A stretch of 11,342 bases of DNA, from contig JAFPMR010000189.1 in the NCBI GenBank assembly GCA_017411235.1, positions 1 through 11,342 on the forward strand, written 5' to 3'. The stretch's first letter is position 1. Every line of letters begins with the position of its first letter. Of this stretch, positions 1 through 5,496 are shown piece after piece. The notes below the pieces were generated by a model. The model searched no databases. It had not been told where the DNA came from and saw only the letters and a program-made list of their open reading frames with translations. Source of the DNA: Bacilli bacterium (lineage in GTDB: Bacteria > Bacillota_I > Bacilli_A > RF39 > UBA660). A program made the position numbers and the translations under genes.

Positions 1-19
1 CTTTTAATTTCTTTGACAT
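1..19 (-). CDS. 5' end of a minus-strand gene leaving the window (MSKKLK...)
   Basis: Only the first six codons (M-S-K-K-L-K) are inside the window, so the product cannot be named. The call rests on upstream signals. An AGGAG Shine-Dalgarno (28-32) sits 8 nt before the ATG at 17-19, and a TTGACG/TATAAT promoter lies just upstream. It is separated from the preceding 55-aa gene by a strong terminator, so it should be its own transcription unit. Confidence 0.55.
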
Positions 20-42
20 ACTTTTCACTCCTAACTATTACA

Positions 43-72
43 ATTATATGGTTTTTAGGCGTTTTTCGTCAA
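43..72 (-). promoter_or_regulatory. Promoter of the gene running off the left edge
   Basis: On the minus strand, a -35 TTGACG (67-72) and a -10 TATAAT (43-48) are separated by 18 nt. They match the housekeeping sigma factor consensus at 5/6 and 6/6 positions. The element lies between the terminator at 83-115 and the Shine-Dalgarno of the partial gene, where a promoter is needed. Confidence 0.7.
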
Positions 73-82
73 ATTTTGCTAT

Positions 83-115
83 AAAAAAAGCAATGAGATT
101 TTATTATCTCATTGC
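83..115 (-). terminator. Rho-independent terminator after the 55-aa gene
   Basis: There is a perfect 10-bp stem, GCAATGAGAT (90-99) with ATCTCATTGC (106-115), and a 6-nt loop. On the minus strand it is followed by seven T (83-89). It overlaps the last codons of the small gene at 104-271 and ends the unit started by the promoter at 876-903. Confidence 0.88.
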
Positions 116-271
116 AAGTTTTAACAACATTGTTAATTTAGAAACAATCAATTTGTCTATTAATTCTATTAATTGGTTATTTTCTTCATAATAGAATTTA
201 TATTCTTGATTGTTCTCTTTAACTATATAATCTACATCATTATAGTTAAAGATTTTAAAAATAATGTCCAT
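104..271 (-). CDS. Small 55-aa hypothetical protein, second gene of a two-gene unit
   Basis: This 55-residue ORF begins at an ATG 3 nt after the TAA of the 191-aa gene. A Shine-Dalgarno-like AGAAGG in the last codons of that gene sits about 7 nt upstream. It begins MDIIFKIFNYNDVDYIVKEN and continues with a tyrosine- and glutamate-rich middle, then a hydrophobic helix-like end (about residues 33-53, LIELIDKLIVSK and onward). I do not recognise a family. The first 30 residues look like a short beta-hairpin-type domain and the rest could be one amphipathic helix. It shares the promoter of the 191-aa gene, and its stop codon is in the loop of the downstream terminator. The ribosome binding site, tight spacing and terminator fit favour a real gene, but a chance ORF after the 191-aa gene is possible. 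Confidence 0.6.
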   Translation of the reverse strand: MDIIFKIFNYNDVDYIVKENNQEYKFYYEENNQLIELIDKLIVSKLTMLLKLAMR

Positions 272-274
272 TTC

Positions 275-850
275 TTACCTTCTCTTTAATTCTACGTCGC
301 CTTGATACTTGTTGTTTGCATTTAATTTTTCTGAATCCATTTTTACTACTAGATTCATATCTATTATATCACGAAATGATTTTGTGTTCACTAATCTTAT
401 GTATTCGTTACTTTTTATAGTAATTGGATCGCTTAATTTATCTAAAATAAGCATTCTAGTTCCTATTACATTGCCTTCTTCATCCATTGTATCTATGAAT
501 GCTATTGGTTTTCCTTCTTTTGTATAGAATTCATCTAATAATTCACAATAAAGAATATCTCTACTTGTTATTTCTTCATAGATATATTTTCCTCTAGATA
601 TCATTGTTTCTTTTTTATATTCAGGTAGTTCGTAATCATTATTTGCATCATCTAAATATAATGTATTATCTTGTCTTAGTGTTTGGTCTACGAAAGCTAC
701 AGCTTCTTGTTTAAACCCTTGTTCTCTTTCGTATAAGTAATGTCCACCGAATGCTAAGCATCCGATTCCTAGACCTAATGCTAAGCAGATACTTACCGCT
801 TTACTAGCTGATTTTGCGCCAGTTTTTTCTTCTACTTTTTTCTTTGCCAT
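275..850 (-). CDS. Membrane-anchored 191-aa protein of unknown function
   Basis: The family is not recognised. The protein has a short basic N-terminus (MAKKKVEEKTGAKSASK), one hydrophobic segment at about residues 18-39 rich in Gly, Ala, Leu and Cys, and then a hydrophilic domain of about 150 residues. The N-terminus is positive and the segment has no clear signal peptidase site, so a single-pass anchor with the domain outside is the likely topology. The start is supported by an AGAGGG Shine-Dalgarno (856-861) about 5-6 nt upstream and a near-consensus promoter. The domain is acidic in its first half (DDANNDYELPEY) and contains the run DEEGNVIGTRMLILDKL, which looks like a beta-rich fold. 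It is followed after 3 nt by a 55-aa gene. The TGAKxAxKxxS pattern near the N-terminus recurs in the secreted 337-aa protein at 2421-3434. Confidence 0.8.
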   Translation of the reverse strand: MAKKKVEEKTGAKSASKAVSICLALGLGIGCLAFGGHYLYEREQGFKQEAVAFVDQTLRQDNTLYLDDANNDYELPEYKKETMISRGKYIYEEITSRDILYCELLDEFYTKEGKPIAFIDTMDEEGNVIGTRMLILDKLSDPITIKSNEYIRLVNTKSFRDIIDMNLVVKMDSEKLNANNKYQGDVELKRR

Positions 851-875
851 AATATCCCTCTGTTTCGTAAAAATT

Positions 876-903
876 ATTATAGATATTTTTAACTTTTTGT
901 CAA
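876..903 (-). promoter_or_regulatory. Strong promoter of the 191-aa/55-aa unit
   Basis: On the minus strand, a perfect -35 TTGACA (898-903) and a perfect -10 TATAAT (876-881) are separated by 16 nt. The -35 overlaps the T-tract of the ispD terminator, so the two units abut. The start would fall near 869, giving a short untranslated leader before the Shine-Dalgarno at 856-861. Confidence 0.85.
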
Positions 904-929
904 ATAAAAAGGATAATTTCTTATCCTTT
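902..929 (-). terminator. Terminator of the pyrH-ispD unit
   Basis: A 9-bp stem (908-916 with 921-929, core GGATAA/TTATCC) has a 4-nt loop. On the minus strand it is followed by a T-rich tract interrupted by one A (TTATTTG). The ispD stop codon (921-923) lies inside the stem. The T-tract is imperfect, so some read-through into the next unit is possible. Confidence 0.7.
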
Positions 930-1589
930 ATTTATAAATAGTTTAGCAATATCTAGGTCTTCTTTTGTTGTAACTTTTATGTTAGTGTAATCCCCGTCAA
1001 TTATTTTGATATTATAACCTGCCCTTTCTAATAGCATACAATCATCTGTTATATCTTCAGAGCGATTTTTTTCATGTAATTCTTTTAAAATACTTTTATT
1101 AAAGCATTGAGGAGTTTGTATTTGATAAGTATCTACTCTTTTAGTCGTTTCGATTACGATATTATTTTTATCGACTATTTTTATGGTATCTTTAGCTTTA
1201 ACACCTATGGTACAACCATCATGTTTTTTTATTTCTTTTAAACAATTATTAATATAACTATCTTTAATTAATGGTCTTGCTCCATCATGGATTATTACTA
1301 TATCATTACTAGCTATTTTTAGAGCGTTATAAACTGAATCTTTTCTTTCTTTACCACCAGGTGTTATTATGATTCTTTTATCTTTAGGTATTACTTTTAA
1401 TACTTTATCTTGCTCTTCTTTTTTAGTTACAATTATTATTTCATCAATATTCTTGTTATTAAGAAAAACTTCTAATGAATATAGTAATAATGGTTTATTA
1501 TTTATTTTATCTAAGTTCTTATTGATTTTTTTGTTGTATCTAGTACTATTTCCTGCTGCTAAGATGATACCTGTTGCTTTATTCTCCAT
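921..1589 (-). CDS. ispD: 2-C-methyl-D-erythritol 4-phosphate cytidylyltransferase
   Basis: IspD transfers CMP from CTP to methylerythritol 4-phosphate, the third step of the MEP isoprenoid pathway in the cytosol. With the ATG at 1587-1589 it is 222 residues, normal for the family. Visible motifs are the nucleotide-binding [11 protein letters not shown] (7-17), GGKERKDSV (78-86), HDGARP (101-106), KDTIK (133-137), QTPQCF (158-163), TDD (181-183) and [10 protein letters not shown] (203-212). The family usually shows AAGxGxRM in the first motif, so this copy is slightly divergent there. The gene overlaps the 3' end of pyrH by 11 nt, which implies translational coupling. A TTG at 1596-1598 with AGGA about 4-5 nt upstream is an alternative start adding three residues (M-Y-Q). 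I prefer the ATG but cannot exclude the TTG. A MEP enzyme argues against a classical mycoplasma and for a walled Bacillota. Confidence 0.95.
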   Translation of the reverse strand: MENKATGIILAAGNSTRYNKKINKNLDKINNKPLLLYSLEVFLNNKNIDEIIIVTKKEEQDKVLKVIPKDKRIIITPGGKERKDSVYNALKIASNDIVIIHDGARPLIKDSYINNCLKEIKKHDGCTIGVKAKDTIKIVDKNNIVIETTKRVDTYQIQTPQCFNKSILKELHEKNRSEDITDDCMLLERAGYNIKIIDGDYTNIKVTTKEDLDIAKLFINKG

Positions 1590-2289
1590 TTGATACAACT
1601 GTTCCTATTTTTTTACCTTCAATTACTTTTTTTAGATTTCCATGTTTATGAATATCAAAGACTATTATAGGTATTTCATTGTCCATACATAGTGTTGTAG
1701 CAGTTGAATCCATGACATTGATATCTTTATTATTTAAGACTTCTAGATATGTTAATTTAGGTATTTTTTTAGCATCTTCATGTTTTTTAGGATCTTTATC
1801 ATAAATTGCATCTACGTTAGTTGCTTTTACTAATGCATCAGCATTAATTTCTGCTGCTCTTAAAGCTGCTGCGGTATCAGTTGAGAAGAATGGTGAACCT
1901 GTTCCACAACCAAATACTACTACTCTTTTATTATTTAGATGTTTTAAGGCACGGTCTTTTATATAGTATTCTGCTATTTGACGCATTTCTACTCCAGTTT
2001 GAACTCTTACTGGAACATCAATTTGTTTAAAGGCATCTCCTATAGCTAAGGCATTCATTGTTGTACCTAACATTCCTATGTAATCAGATGTACAACGATC
2101 CATTTGCGTATTTGAACGTCCTCGCCAGAAGTTTCCGCCTCCTACTACAATTCCTACTTCAGTACCCAATTCAGTTACTTCTTTGATTTCTTTGCATATT
2201 TCTAGTACTTTATCGAAGTCAATTCCAGTTCCTTTAGAACCTGCTAGGGCTTCTCCACTTAGTTTTACTAGTATTCTCTTATATTTCAT
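1579..2289 (-). CDS. pyrH: Uridylate (UMP) kinase
   Basis: PyrH phosphorylates UMP to UDP with ATP. It is the hexameric bacterial enzyme of the amino-acid kinase superfamily, normally regulated by UTP and GTP. The 236-residue length is typical. Motifs in order are the N-terminal VKLSGEAL (8-15), GGGNFWRGR (50-58), [15 protein letters not shown] (68-82), [17 protein letters not shown] (129-145) with a Cys-Gly where GG is usual, [12 protein letters not shown] (158-169) and MDSTA (193-197). The ATG has an excellent AAGGAGG Shine-Dalgarno (2294-2300) 4 nt upstream. The gene overlaps ispD downstream. It lacks the usual tsf and frr neighbours, at least within this window. A terminator-like hairpin and a short leader ORF lie directly upstream, so expression is probably controlled in the leader. 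Confidence 0.97.
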   Translation of the reverse strand: MKYKRILVKLSGEALAGSKGTGIDFDKVLEICKEIKEVTELGTEVGIVVGGGNFWRGRSNTQMDRCTSDYIGMLGTTMNALAIGDAFKQIDVPVRVQTGVEMRQIAEYYIKDRALKHLNNKRVVVFGCGTGSPFFSTDTAAALRAAEINADALVKATNVDAIYDKDPKKHEDAKKIPKLTYLEVLNNKDINVMDSTATTLCMDNEIPIIVFDIHKHGNLKKVIEGKKIGTVVSNGE

Positions 2290-2300
2290 ATTTCCTCCTT

Positions 2301-2334
2301 AAAAAAAGACTTATTATTAAAAATAATAAGCCCT
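2301..2334 (-). terminator. Terminator/attenuator directly before the pyrH ribosome binding site
   Basis: A perfect 9-bp stem (2310-2318 with 2322-2330, CTTATTATT/AATAATAAG) has a 3-nt loop. On the minus strand it can be extended by four more pairs, including G-U, down to 2306/2334. Seven T follow (2301-2307), immediately before the pyrH Shine-Dalgarno. The extended stem takes in part of the stop codon of the leader ORF at 2333-2380. The position between any upstream promoter and pyrH means that pyrH transcripts must read through it, unless a promoter lies inside it. Confidence 0.72.
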
Positions 2335-2380
2335 ATATAGAAAAAGAGATGAATATGTTTTTAGAAATGGTATTTCTCAT
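2333..2380 (-). CDS. Putative 15-codon leader peptide upstream of pyrH
   Basis: The ATG at 2378-2380 is preceded by a consensus AGGAGG (2388-2393) at 7-nt spacing. It opens a 15-codon frame, MRNTISKNIFISFSI, ending in TAG at 2333-2335. The last codons (ATC TCT TTT TCT ATA) give a U-rich stretch in the RNA, and the stop codon sits in the foot of the terminator stem. No peptide family applies. Its interest is positional, since a ribosome reaching the stop would cover the terminator's 5' arm. A strong Shine-Dalgarno before so short a frame argues against chance. The alternative is that these bases only form a terminator hairpin for the upstream gene. Confidence 0.45.
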   Translation of the reverse strand: MRNTISKNIFISFSI

Positions 2381-2393
2381 ATTCATCCCTCCT
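2342..2393 (-). promoter_or_regulatory. Hairpin that can sequester the leader Shine-Dalgarno and start codon
   Basis: The main stem is GATGAATATG (2348-2357) with CATATTCATC (2378-2387). Inside it, after a 5-nt bulge, is a second 6-bp stem (2363-2368 with 2372-2377) with a 3-nt loop. On the minus-strand RNA the lower stem can be extended by six A-U, G-C and G-U pairs (2388-2393 with 2342-2347), which buries the whole AGGAGG and the leader ATG. The 3' arm ends in UCUUUUU, so the same structure could act as a terminator for the 337-aa gene. Both roles are compatible with the sequence. Confidence 0.55.
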
Positions 2394-2402
2394 ACTAGTT
2401 TT

Positions 2403-2431
2403 ATATTACTATAAAATATATTATCTTGCAA
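2403..2431 (-). promoter_or_regulatory. Probable promoter of the pyrH leader
   Basis: On the minus strand, a -35 TTGCAA (2426-2431) and a -10 TAATAT (2403-2408) have a 17-nt spacer. The -10 is only a 4/6 match. The -35 lies inside the last codons of the 337-aa gene. The predicted start near 2396 is just 3 nt before the AGGAGG of the leader ORF, so the leader RNA would begin almost at its ribosome binding site. Confidence 0.5.
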
Positions 2432-3434
2432 GTTTGTTAGTATAAGTTATTGTTGCATCTCTCTTAACAGCATTATTGATTTCTTCTTCAGTAAATCCGA
2501 AGTATCTCATTGCTTCAATATCTTCTGCACTCCATACAAAGAATCTATCACTATTAACACTTGCTGTTAAATTATTATCTACTTGATGAGCAAAGTCTAC
2601 ACCGTTTCTTAATGTATTCTTTAATTCGTCATCACCTAATGATAACCATGCAGATTCTCTAGTTTCTGAATCGATACCATTATAAGCAAATGCGTTTGGA
2701 TATTCATTTGAAGTACCACTTATATTGTTTAAGCATAGATAATATCTATTATCAAGTTCTTGGCAAGTTGTAAATAATTCTTCAGCATTGTCTAAATGTA
2801 ATTCTACAAATTCTACAAAACCATTTACTCTTGCTACAGCATACATTTTACCTTTGTACATTCTAATTTTAGGATAACGACTTAATTGTAGTCCTTCATT
2901 AGCTAGTGCTTGATATACAGCATCTTCTAAGTCTGATTTGATACTTGCTGATACTGTTCCACAAGCAAAGTTTAAGAATGCATCTACAGCTGGTTTATTA
3001 CCAATGTTTCTTGCACAGAAGTTACGATATCCGTTTCTTCCATCAGCAAGATAATCTATATACATACTATCTACGTCTAAACCTACAACTTCTGATCTTC
3101 TAGTATTTGAATAATCATTAACTTCGTAGTTATTATAAGCATTTAACATATCAGAAAGCTCAATAGCTTCTGTTATTTGGTCTAATGTAACATAACGATT
3201 ACCATAATAATCATATCCTGTAAAATATGTATTAATATCTCGTGCTTCTTGCATCTTTATATCTGTACGATCTTCGTAAGTTTGTTCTTCTCCTATAATA
3301 TTTTGTGGTGCTACATAAGCAGATGCTGTTGTTGGAATTGCAAGTGCGATTGATGTAGCTAAAGCAACTGCAGAAATGTATTTAGTTGCCTTTTTTGCTC
3401 CAGTTAATAGAGCTTCTTTAGATATTTTTCCCAT
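2421..3434 (-). CDS. Secreted 337-aa protein of unknown function
   Basis: I do not recognise the family. A Sec signal peptide is clear: basic residues through 18, a hydrophobic core at about 19-34, and a signal peptidase I site after TTASA (35-39). The mature protein starts near residue 40 and is about 298 residues. It is rich in Tyr and Asn (for example DINTYFTGYDYYGNRYVTLDQI) and contains four cysteines (140, 158, 224, 234). That number suits two disulfides, although this is unproven. There is no membrane anchor, lipobox, LPXTG-like sorting signal or cell-wall repeat, so it is probably released or loosely attached. The ATG has AAGGAAGG 5-6 nt upstream and a near-perfect promoter, suggesting strong expression. 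Its N-terminal TGAKxAxKxxS pattern resembles that of the 191-aa protein at 275-850. Confidence 0.82.
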   Translation of the reverse strand: MGKISKEALLTGAKKATKYISAVALATSIALAIPTTASAYVAPQNIIGEEQTYEDRTDIKMQEARDINTYFTGYDYYGNRYVTLDQITEAIELSDMLNAYNNYEVNDYSNTRRSEVVGLDVDSMYIDYLADGRNGYRNFCARNIGNKPAVDAFLNFACGTVSASIKSDLEDAVYQALANEGLQLSRYPKIRMYKGKMYAVARVNGFVEFVELHLDNAEELFTTCQELDNRYYLCLNNISGTSNEYPNAFAYNGIDSETRESAWLSLGDDELKNTLRNGVDFAHQVDNNLTASVNSDRFFVWSAEDIEAMRYFGFTEEEINNAVKRDATITYTNKLAR

Positions 3435-3458
3435 AAAAACCTTCCTTTGATAACGATT

Positions 3459-3486
3459 ATTATAATCTAAAGAATTATAAAGTCAA
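3459..3486 (-). promoter_or_regulatory. Strong promoter of the secreted 337-aa protein
   Basis: On the minus strand, a -35 TTGACT (3481-3486) and a -10 TATAAT (3459-3464) are 16 nt apart. This is the same spacing and nearly the same sequence as the promoter at 876-903. It lies between the terminator at 3498-3524 and the Shine-Dalgarno of the gene. Confidence 0.82.
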
Positions 3487-3497
3487 TTTTAACTATT

Positions 3498-3524
3498 AAA
3501 AAAACTCCAATTTTATGGAGTTTT
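3498..3524 (-). terminator. Terminator of the 633-aa gene
   Basis: A 9-bp stem, AAAACTCCA (3501-3509) with TGGAGTTTT (3516-3524), has a 6-nt loop. On the minus strand it is followed by continuing T (3498-3500 plus the stem's own four). The TAA stop of the gene (3523-3525) overlaps the stem. Confidence 0.78.
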
Positions 3525-5424
3525 ATTTCTTTTCTAAAGCTTCTTTTAATGTTGGAAGTAATTCCTCGTTTTTAGTTGCACGATATTCATTATATATTTC
3601 AGCTATTTTTTTATAATTTTCATTATTTATTGGACGAGTATTCATTACTTCGGCAATAGCAGATGCTTTTCTAATTATTTGATTGATTTCTTCTTGTTTC
3701 ATAGTAGGTTCTTCTTCTTGAACTGGTTCAGGTTCTGGGATTGCTAATTCTTCTGTTTCTACAACTTTTTTCTTCTTTAGTTCTTTTAATTGAGTAAAGA
3801 TTAGTAATAATGTTTCTAAATCAACTTCTCCTGAGAAGACATCTTCTTTTAAGGTTTTAGGGAATTTAACTATTATTCCTTTATGTGTTAATTCATCAAT
3901 TGTTATTTCTATTGAAAGATTTGTTAGATTACTATAAAGGTTTTGATAAATTATTTTATTTATAAGAGATGTGAAGTTTTTCTCACCATTTCTTAATTCA
4001 ATTTTAATTAGATCTTTAGTATCTTCATTTATTTTAGATAAACTAGCATATTTTTTATTAGTATTCTTATTTATAATACTAATATCATATTCCCCTTCTT
4101 TATAATCTAAATTGATTATAGCGTCACCTTTGTCTATTAGAAGAATATTGTTAGAAACGTTCTTATAATAGTAAAGATTCATAGCTATTATGTTATTAAC
4201 GAGAATTTTTAGATATAATTCATCTTTCTTTGGATTAGGATCTGATACTATTTCATTTAAACGTTTATACATATCTAAATATTCTTTAGATGTATTACGA
4301 TTTATATAATAAGTTCCTAATAATTCAGCAATCATGTCTTGACTGATAATAGCTATAAAATCAACATTTTCTTCTAAATTGTATATTAATATTTGATTTC
4401 TAGGTAATGTTCTATATGTTAGATTAGTTAATGCTTTAATTAGAATATCTTTTAGTTTAGTTTCATCAACAGTTCTAACTCTTTTGTTATCACCTAAGTA
4501 TTTATCATGAGATACAATTACTTTTAATAGTTTAGTAAACTCTTTAATACGAGGTTTTGTTTCGATTAAATAAACAATTCTTTCTTGAATAATATTTAAG
4601 TCACCAGGTATTGGTTTTCTACTTTTCTCTTTTTCAATAATACTATTTAAGATGTTATTTAAATCTTTATACGTTATATATTCTTTATTTGTATCTGTTT
4701 TTAAATCATTGGTTTCTAATACTTTTTTTGGTGTAAGATTATTACTTTTGATTTTAGATAAAACATTAGCTAATAATGATAAAAAAGATAGATTTATTTG
4801 ATTAGGATCTTTTAATGCTATCTCATATTTCTTTTTAAATGTCTTTAGGATTGTTCTTGATATTTCTTCTTCGTTTTCATTAGCTATTAATGTTTCTATT
4901 TCATTAATTAGAAAACCAGTTACATTTTGATAATAATTTAAAGGACTTTGAATATTAATTATTTCTGCAATATTCTTAGCATCTGATAAAGCTTTAATAT
5001 CGTTTTCCAAGGCTTTTTTTAGTTCTGGAATCATTCTAGATAAATCTTTATTCTTAGATAGGATGTCTAAGAAATTATTGTAGTTTAGTTTATTAAAGTC
5101 AATAATTAATGAAGGCATTACTTCAGCATCAGCATAATCATTTATTGAATCTAAAATTATGTATTTATATAATGAGATTTCTTTTAAATAAATTGAATAT
5201 GATTTATATAATTCTTCATTATCTGAACTAATTAAAGTTACATACATGATGTTAACTTTAGTCTTAGGATCCTTTTCTATTTCAAAATTAATATAAAGGG
5301 TATCTTTAGTTTTTTCGACTTTTTGCTTTAAGATTGCAGATTCTGGAAAGAAATTAATAGTCTCTTTAGCAGAGTCTTTTAACAAGGTATAATCATTTAA
5401 GTTTATATATTTTCTTATAGGCAT
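3523..5424 (-). CDS. Large cytoplasmic 633-aa protein of unknown function
   Basis: No family is recognised. The protein has no signal peptide or membrane segment. It is rich in Lys, Asn, Ile and Glu, and I find no cysteine or tryptophan in it. The N-terminal 90 residues alternate short hydrophobic strands (TLYINFEIE, VNIMYVTLIS), suggesting a beta domain. Residues from about 105 to 420 look mainly helical, and about 417-515 returns to strand-like segments. A linker with PEPEPVQEEEP (553-563) precedes a helical tail of about 65 residues. The ATG at 5422-5424 is chosen because AAAGGGTG lies just upstream. A GTG at 5431-5433, adding three residues, would sit inside that Shine-Dalgarno. It is a single-gene unit with its own terminator. 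The domain order suggests a scaffold or structural protein, but that is a guess and not a call. Confidence 0.82.
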   Translation of the reverse strand: MPIRKYINLNDYTLLKDSAKETINFFPESAILKQKVEKTKDTLYINFEIEKDPKTKVNIMYVTLISSDNEELYKSYSIYLKEISLYKYIILDSINDYADAEVMPSLIIDFNKLNYNNFLDILSKNKDLSRMIPELKKALENDIKALSDAKNIAEIINIQSPLNYYQNVTGFLINEIETLIANENEEEISRTILKTFKKKYEIALKDPNQINLSFLSLLANVLSKIKSNNLTPKKVLETNDLKTDTNKEYITYKDLNNILNSIIEKEKSRKPIPGDLNIIQERIVYLIETKPRIKEFTKLLKVIVSHDKYLGDNKRVRTVDETKLKDILIKALTNLTYRTLPRNQILIYNLEENVDFIAIISQDMIAELLGTYYINRNTSKEYLDMYKRLNEIVSDPNPKKDELYLKILVNNIIAMNLYYYKNVSNNILLIDKGDAIINLDYKEGEYDISIINKNTNKKYASLSKINEDTKDLIKIELRNGEKNFTSLINKIIYQNLYSNLTNLSIEITIDELTHKGIIVKFPKTLKEDVFSGEVDLETLLLIFTQLKELKKKKVVETEELAIPEPEPVQEEEPTMKQEEINQIIRKASAIAEVMNTRPINNENYKKIAEIYNEYRATKNEELLPTLKEALEKK

Positions 5425-5440
5425 GTAAAACACCCTTTCT

Positions 5441-5457
5441 ATTATAAGAATATTATA
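5441..5457 (-). promoter_or_regulatory. Probable promoter region of the 633-aa gene (tandem TATAAT)
   Basis: Two perfect -10 hexamers TATAAT occur on the minus strand at 5452-5457 and 5441-5446. No good -35 lies at standard distance, because the upstream bases are the terminator of the DUF2207 gene. The first is better placed to leave a transcribed Shine-Dalgarno. The short distance to the start codon implies a minimal leader. Confidence 0.5.
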
Positions 5458-5461
5458 ACAT

Positions 5462-5487
5462 AAAAAAAGGAATTAAATTCCTTTTTT
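5462..5487 (-). terminator. Terminator of the DUF2207-type gene
   Basis: An 11-bp stem (5463-5473 with 5477-5487, core GGAAT/ATTCC) is flanked by an A-run on one side and a T-run on the other, with a 3-nt loop. It begins about 10 nt after the stop codon on the minus strand. The symmetric A/T flanks would also let it work in the other direction. Confidence 0.8.
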
Positions 5488-5496
5488 GTTATTTTG

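Noticed and set aside
309..527. Plus-strand ORF opposite the 191-aa gene
   Set aside because: It is antisense to a gene with a good promoter and ribosome binding site. It has hydrophobic low-complexity sequence and no start signals.
1369..1593. Plus-strand ORF opposite ispD
   Set aside because: It is the antisense shadow of a recognised enzyme.
2290..2420. PyrR-binding loop or riboswitch upstream of pyrH
   Set aside because: I could not see the conserved PyrR anti-antiterminator sequence or any riboswitch core. The region is explained by two hairpins and a short ORF.
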